This document shows, one piece after another, positions 6,797 through 9,492 of a stretch of 9,492 nucleotides of DNA (its first letter is position 1; every line of letters begins with the position of its first letter). A model generated the notes under the pieces. It was given only the letters and a program-made list of their open reading frames with translations, was not told where the DNA came from and did not search any database. The position numbers were made by a program, and so were the translations under genes. The stretch comes from Burkholderiales bacterium (lineage in GTDB: Bacteria; Pseudomonadota; Gammaproteobacteria; Burkholderiales; Casimicrobiaceae): contig JAISPI010000091.1 in assembly GCA_031275075.1 (NCBI GenBank), positions 1 to 9,492 on the forward strand. The letters are read 5' to 3'.

Positions 6797-8056
6797 ATGA
6801 TGACGTATCAGAACATCCAGGTGCCACAGGATGGCGCCCCTATTACCGTTAACCCGGATGGCAGCCTCAACGTACCTGACAATCCCATCATCCCGTACAT
6901 CGAAGGCGATGGCATTGGCGCCGACATCACACCGGTGATGATCAAAGTCGTTGACGCTGCGGTAATGAAAGCCTACGGAGGCAAACGTAAACTGTGCTGG
7001 ATGGAAGTGTACGCCGGCGAGAAAGCGACGCGCCTTTACGATTCGCAAACTTGGTTGCCGGATGAAACCATGCACGCGCTGAAAGAATATGTAGTCTCGA
7101 TCAAAGGGCCGTTGACCACGCCGGTCGGCGGCGGCATCCGCTCGCTTAACGTGGCGCTACGGCAGATGCTTGATCTCTATCTGTGCTTGCGACCCGTGCG
7201 CTACTTCAGAGGTGTGCCGAGTCCGGTAAAAGCGCCGGAGAAAGTCGATATGGTGATTTTCCGCGAAAACGCCGAAGACATTTACGCCGGTATCGAATGG
7301 CCTGCCGAATCGGAAAAGGCGAAAAAACTGATTGCTTACCTGATCAACGAGATGGGCGTGACGCAGATCCGCTTTCCGCAGACCTCCGGTATTGGCGTCA
7401 AACCGGTTTCCCGCGAAGGCGCCGAGCGGCTGGTGCGGCGCGCGTTGCAATACGCGATCGACCATGACCGGCGGTCGATAACGCTGGTGCACAAAGGCAA
7501 CATCATGAAATACACGGAAGGCGCGTTCCGCGATTGGGGCTATGCGTTGGCACAACGCGAATTTGGCGCGCAACCGATCGGGGATGGGCCATGGTGTTTG
7601 TTCAAGAATCCGAAAACCGGCCGTGAAATCATGATCAAAGACGCCATCACCGACAATTTCCTCCAACAAATTTTGCTGGCGCCGGAAGACTACGACGTGA
7701 TTGCAACACTGAACCTGAACGGCGATTACATTTCCGATGCGTTGGCGGCACAAGTCGGCGGCATCGGCATCGCGCCGGGCGCCAACCTGTCCGACACAGT
7801 AGCGGTGTTTGAAGCGACGCACGGAACAGCGCCGAAGTTCGCCGGTACCGATACGATGAACCCCGGCTCCGAAATTCTCTCTGCCGAGATGCTGCTGCGA
7901 CACATCGGCTGGACGATGGCGGCGGATGTGATCATTGCGGCGATGGAAAAAACCATTCTCGCCAAAACCGTCACCATGGATTTTGCCCGCCTGATGCCGG
8001 ACGCCCAGAAAGTGTCGTGCTCGGGATTCGGCGAGCGGATGATTGCGCAGATGTGA
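6797..8056 (+). CDS. icd: Isocitrate dehydrogenase, NADP-type
   Basis: It oxidatively decarboxylates isocitrate to 2-oxoglutarate in the TCA cycle. The 419-residue product aligns with E. coli Icd without large gaps, offset by +3. Visible elements are IPYIEGDGIG (32-41), the substrate and phosphorylation loop IRSLNVALRQ with Ser116 (= Ser113, the AceK target), Arg122/132/156, Tyr163, Lys233, and the signature NLNGDYISDALAAQVGG with Asp310 and Asp314. Cofactor residues are mixed relative to E. coli: Lys347 and Arg398 are kept, while Tyr345, Val351 and Tyr391 are replaced by Phe348, Met354 and Met394. NADP use is still expected because NAD-type enzymes carry Asp at the Lys position. Two adjacent ATG codons compete: 6797 (3 bases from GAGGG) and 6800 (6 bases, the better spacing). 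It stands alone and divergent from rluE. Confidence 0.96.
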   Translation: MMTYQNIQVPQDGAPITVNPDGSLNVPDNPIIPYIEGDGIGADITPVMIKVVDAAVMKAYGGKRKLCWMEVYAGEKATRLYDSQTWLPDETMHALKEYVVSIKGPLTTPVGGGIRSLNVALRQMLDLYLCLRPVRYFRGVPSPVKAPEKVDMVIFRENAEDIYAGIEWPAESEKAKKLIAYLINEMGVTQIRFPQTSGIGVKPVSREGAERLVRRALQYAIDHDRRSITLVHKGNIMKYTEGAFRDWGYALAQREFGAQPIGDGPWCLFKNPKTGREIMIKDAITDNFLQQILLAPEDYDVIATLNLNGDYISDALAAQVGGIGIAPGANLSDTVAVFEATHGTAPKFAGTDTMNPGSEILSAEMLLRHIGWTMAADVIIAAMEKTILAKTVTMDFARLMPDAQKVSCSGFGERMIAQM

Positions 8057-8234
8057 TAGATCGGTAGGCTGGTACAGTAGCAATTCGGTGAAGCATGGCC
8101 TTGTGACGCAGACTAAAGACTGGCCATATTCGATGTTTTCCCGCTGGGTGAGGCGAGGGGTTTATACTGAAGATTGGGCTGGCGATGGATTACGCGACAT
8201 GGAGCGGGGATAAGATTGTGGGTATTACGCGGAT

Positions 8235-8263
8235 GCTGGGATTACGCTACGCTTTATCCCAGC
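8235..8263. repeat. REP-like palindromic element
   Basis: GCTGGGAT (8235-8242) pairs perfectly with ATCCCAGC (8256-8263) around a 13-base loop carrying ACGCTACGC. Short palindromes with GATTACGCTACGC-type loops and GGGAT/ATCCC arms resemble dispersed intergenic repeats of betaproteobacteria and neighbouring groups (general recollection, not searched). The flanking ATTACGCG copies at 8189 and 8224 may belong to the same element. No T-run follows at once, so terminator function is doubtful. Confidence 0.45.
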
Positions 8264-8281
8264 CTTGTATTATAGGGTTTC

Positions 8282-8301
8282 GTCTTGAGTACACTCAAGA
8301 C
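8282..8301. repeat. 20-bp inverted repeat at the module junction
   Basis: GTCTTGAGT (8282-8290) is exactly mirrored by ACTCAAGAC (8293-8301) with only AC between. The near-complete dyad is typical of an operator for a dimeric repressor or of a recombinase/repeat-end site. It lies 13 bases before the point where similarity to the downstream module begins (8315). A hairpin with a 2-base loop is unlikely, so a DNA-level site is the better guess. Confidence 0.45.
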
Positions 8302-8314
8302 CGAGTGGCTGGAC

Positions 8315-8365
8315 GCCGTTTGCGCTTTCTACCTTGATAGACCCGGCAATGGTTCCGTTTTTACA
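8315..8365 (+). repeat. 51-bp direct repeat, left copy
   Basis: It matches 9442-9492 in direct orientation with three substitutions (T/A, G/A and T/G) and no gaps. The right copy is cut by the window edge, so the real repeat may be longer. The two copies bracket the lipoprotein gene. Confidence 0.9.
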
Positions 8366-8393
8366 GGCCTATTACAACAGCTTGAGGAAATGA
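8315..8393 (+). pseudogene. 3' remnant of a large-protein gene (copy A)
   Basis: Read in the frame ending at TGA 8391-8393, this segment codes PFALSTLIDPAMVPFLQAYY followed by NSLRK and stop. The first 51 bases (8315-8365) match 9442-9492 at 48 positions, and the same reading frame there gives PFALSTMINPAMVPFL. Upstream of 8315 the frame loses all similarity and soon meets TGA (8286-8288). Only the last ~25 codons of the gene therefore survive. The end codons also supply the GAGGA Shine-Dalgarno of the lipoprotein gene, whose start follows the stop by 2 bases. In the intact parent, both genes would have been translationally coupled. Confidence 0.7.
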
Positions 8394-8395
8394 AG

Positions 8396-9145
8396 ATGAA
8401 GATCAGGCAAATAGCCGTTCGTATTGTGTTACCCCTCTTGTTGAGCGGCTGCGCTCCTGTGCCGTCGTATTCCGTTGATCCATACATAGGGTCGCTCAAG
8501 CAATGTTTGGATATCCAAGGAACGTATGAAAGCAGTAATTTTTATACCCCCCCCCCGCCTGAAGCCCAACCTCGGTTTAACGTTTTTTTAATTGATGAAA
8601 CTCTTCCGAAAGTTTTAGGGAACGTGTTTTGGGGGAAGGTGCGAAACAAAGAGTTCAGACTACGGGATGTTCCTGATGGGAAAAAAGCTGTATATTTTCG
8701 TGTGTGGATGACATACCACTTCTTGGATGACCAAAGATTGGCGATCTACATCTTCAATGAATTTGGGCAAGAAGAAAAATTTGTTTTCAACATGAAAGGG
8801 GCAAGTCAAAAAGACCTTCCGTGGTGGGAGGAGGAAGAGCTTACCTGCAATGCCTCATCTTGGCAAAAATCATACACCAAAACAACTGGTGGTGGGGAGG
8901 GGGGAGGGGCTAAAGAGAGGCGTTTCGTCAAAATAACCAAAACAGCCAATGGTGCGCTCAAAAAAGAAAGTGAATGGGAATTTTGGAGAGGCCGTTTAGG
9001 TTTATATGCGCTCGATACGAGATCTCCAAGTACATCTTACCACCGCAAAGTTGACCTAACCGTTGAGGACATTCGGGCGAATAACGAGAAGGCGAAGAAA
9101 GCTATCGCGCAATACGATGAGTTTGTGACAAGTCCGCCGCAGTGA
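8396..9145 (+). CDS. Outer-membrane lipoprotein with poly-C tract, unknown function
   Basis: The family is not recognised. The 249-residue product starts with a lipoprotein signal: MKIRQ, the hydrophobic stretch IAVRIVLPLLL, and lipobox LLSGC with Cys19. Ala follows the Cys, which favours outer-membrane sorting. The mature part is soluble with mixed charge. It has a proline run YTPPPP (50-55) coded by ten consecutive C, an aromatic/acidic patch LPWWEEEELTC, a glycine linker GGGEGGG (165-171) and a Lys-rich C-terminus. ATG 8396 is chosen because GAGGA (8384-8388) sits 7 bases upstream; ATG 8390 is too close to it. An open frame further upstream (from TTG 8285) is spurious. Hand-counted 60-base samples are 38-42% GC (8581-8640, 8701-8760) against 70% in one icd sample, suggesting transfer. 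Its position after a truncated module suggests an accessory or immunity partner, which is inference. Confidence 0.85.
   Translation: MKIRQIAVRIVLPLLLSGCAPVPSYSVDPYIGSLKQCLDIQGTYESSNFYTPPPPEAQPRFNVFLIDETLPKVLGNVFWGKVRNKEFRLRDVPDGKKAVYFRVWMTYHFLDDQRLAIYIFNEFGQEEKFVFNMKGASQKDLPWWEEEELTCNASSWQKSYTKTTGGGEGGGAKERRFVKITKTANGALKKESEWEFWRGRLGLYALDTRSPSTSYHRKVDLTVEDIRANNEKAKKAIAQYDEFVTSPPQ
8547..8556 (+). repeat. Homopolymeric C10 tract, candidate phase-variation switch
   Basis: Ten uninterrupted C lie inside the lipoprotein coding sequence and encode Thr-Pro-Pro-Pro-Pro. With 11 C the frame reads GCC TGA immediately after the tract. With 9 C it meets TAA at 8589-8591. Either change truncates the product to about 55-65 residues. 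Poly-C/G tracts of this length in surface-protein genes of Neisseria and other bacteria change length by slipped-strand mispairing. Confidence 0.65.
8888..8909 (+). repeat. G-rich run coding a glycine linker
   Basis: Runs of 2, 2, 4, 6 and 4 G separated by single T or A code the GGGEGGG linker of the lipoprotein. The spacing would allow a two- or three-tier G-quadruplex, and the G6 run is a second slippage-prone site. Confidence 0.4.
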
Positions 9146-9151
9146 TTAATC

Positions 9152-9492
9152 GTGTTGTTCGCCATCCGAAACGCGGCAGGATGCGGTAACCCGCTGGTGA
9201 TTGGCTGTTCGCAGGCGCTTTCTCAAGCAACATTTTTAGGCATCCCTTACGACAAAAACGGCACCGGCGTGTGGGACAAAATCGCCAATGCGTTTGTAGA
9301 ACCCTTCGCCGGCCCTCATGATTTCGGTAACAACGTTTTAGGACGCGGCTATGGGGACGACGGGTTTACCTACCAAAACCCGAGCTTTGCGCATGAGCTT
9401 TGGACGGGCGGCATGAACTTCGTGAACATCCCGCTGGCGGTGCCGTTTGCGCTTTCTACCATGATAAACCCGGCAATGGTGCCGTTTTTACA
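9152..9492 (+). CDS. C-terminal part of a large secreted toxin/adhesin-like protein (copy B), runs off the edge
   Basis: An open frame runs from just after the lipoprotein TGA to the window end, in the same frame as that gene. Recognisable sequence is NAAGCGNPLVIGCSQALSQ, then FLGIPYDKNGTGVWDKIANAF, VEPFAGPHDFGNNVLG, a DDGF-x-YQNPSFAHELWTGG stretch, and a hydrophobic end NIPLAVPFALSTMINPAM. From memory this resembles segments near the C-terminal end of large haemagglutinin/polymorphic-toxin-type proteins of beta- and gammaproteobacteria; this was not verified. The first possible start is GTG 9152 and has no Shine-Dalgarno. The sequence begins mid-domain and has no signal peptide, so it is more likely a silent 3' cassette than a free-standing gene. 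By comparison with copy A, it should continue QAYYNSLRK-stop and be followed by another coupled gene. Confidence 0.6.
   Translation, partial: MLFAIRNAAGCGNPLVIGCSQALSQATFLGIPYDKNGTGVWDKIANAFVEPFAGPHDFGNNVLGRGYGDDGFTYQNPSFAHELWTGGMNFVNIPLAVPFALSTMINPAMVPFL
9442..9492 (+). repeat. 51-bp direct repeat, right copy (cut by window end)
   Basis: It is identical to 8315-8365 except for three substitutions. Here it lies inside a longer open frame, which shows the left copy is the truncated one. The two start points are 1127 bases apart. Confidence 0.9.

Larger units (their letters stand above)
8057..8314. other. Non-coding spacer after icd, no clear icd terminator
   Basis: About 260 bases hold no supportable gene. 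A 6-bp pair ATGGCC/GGCCAT (8095-8100, 8122-8127) with a 21-base loop is too weak to call a terminator. The heptamer ATTACGC occurs three times on the plus strand (8189, 8224, 8241), the last one inside a REP-like hairpin. The region ends in a 20-bp inverted repeat right before a truncated gene remnant, and looks like a recombination junction between the core genome and an accessory module. Confidence 0.5.

Noticed and set aside
7157..8083. Minus-strand open frame of 308 codons opposite icd
   Set aside because: It is His/Arg/Phe-rich nonsense opposite a highly conserved enzyme gene, with no motif and no ribosome binding site.
8095..8127. ATGGCC/GGCCAT pair as an icd terminator
   Set aside because: The stem is only 6 bp with a 21-base loop and no T-run, too weak to call.
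8268..8273. TATTAT as a -10 promoter box for the lipoprotein gene
   Set aside because: No -35 of acceptable quality at proper spacing and no TGn extension. A promoter is possible but not supported.
8285..8395. Upstream extension of the lipoprotein gene to TTG 8285
   Set aside because: It would place 37 residues before a complete lipoprotein signal sequence. The same DNA is explained in another frame as the remnant of a larger gene.
9152..9492. Copy B as part of an insertion sequence or transposase
   Set aside because: No DDE, HUH or helix-turn-helix features and no terminal repeats. The motifs point to a secreted-protein module instead.

Overview
The window looks like chromosomal DNA of a Gram-negative proteobacterium, most likely a betaproteobacterium. 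The evidence is a large secreted DUF11-repeat protein ending in an IPTL-CTERM sorting tail (a class common in that group), a classical proteobacterial pcnB-folK pair with overlapping ends, and a divergent rluE/icd pair as in E. coli. No rRNA, tRNA, CRISPR array, transposase or integrase gene was recognised.

Layout. 1-57 is the last 19 codons of an unidentified plus-strand gene, followed by a strong hairpin terminator (79-110). 111-615 is mostly non-coding, with one doubtful 34-codon ORF and an inverted repeat. 616-4134 (+) is a giant surface protein with eight DUF11-type modules, each carrying a cysteine pair, and a C-terminal sorting/anchor tail. A 16-bp perfect hairpin at 4145-4180 terminates the opposing minus-strand transcript. 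That minus-strand block is rluE (23S rRNA pseudouridine synthase), then pcnB (poly(A) polymerase), then folK (folate biosynthesis). pcnB and folK overlap by ATGA. icd (NADP-type isocitrate dehydrogenase) runs divergently from rluE at 6797-8056.

The right end (about 8150-9492) is accessory in character. After icd comes a REP-like hairpin region, a 20-bp inverted repeat, and a truncated remnant holding only the last ~25 codons of a larger protein gene. The remnant's stop lies 2 bases before the start of an AT-richer outer-membrane lipoprotein gene. That gene contains a run of ten C inside its coding sequence, and a gain or loss of one C would stop translation almost at once. Directly after its stop codon, with no good start signal, begins a second and longer copy of the gene family that left the upstream remnant. 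The two copies share 48 of 51 bases (8315-8365 and 9442-9492). The arrangement [C-terminal module of a large protein + coupled lipoprotein] followed by [another such module] resembles the orphan-cassette arrays of polymorphic toxin/adhesin loci. It is the most interesting part of the window. The toxin/adhesin identity is an inference from memory of similar sequences and was not confirmed.

The central genes are housekeeping and independent of each other in pathway: RNA modification, RNA polyadenylation, folate synthesis and the TCA cycle. Both the DUF11 protein and the right-end lipoprotein module are cell-surface functions.
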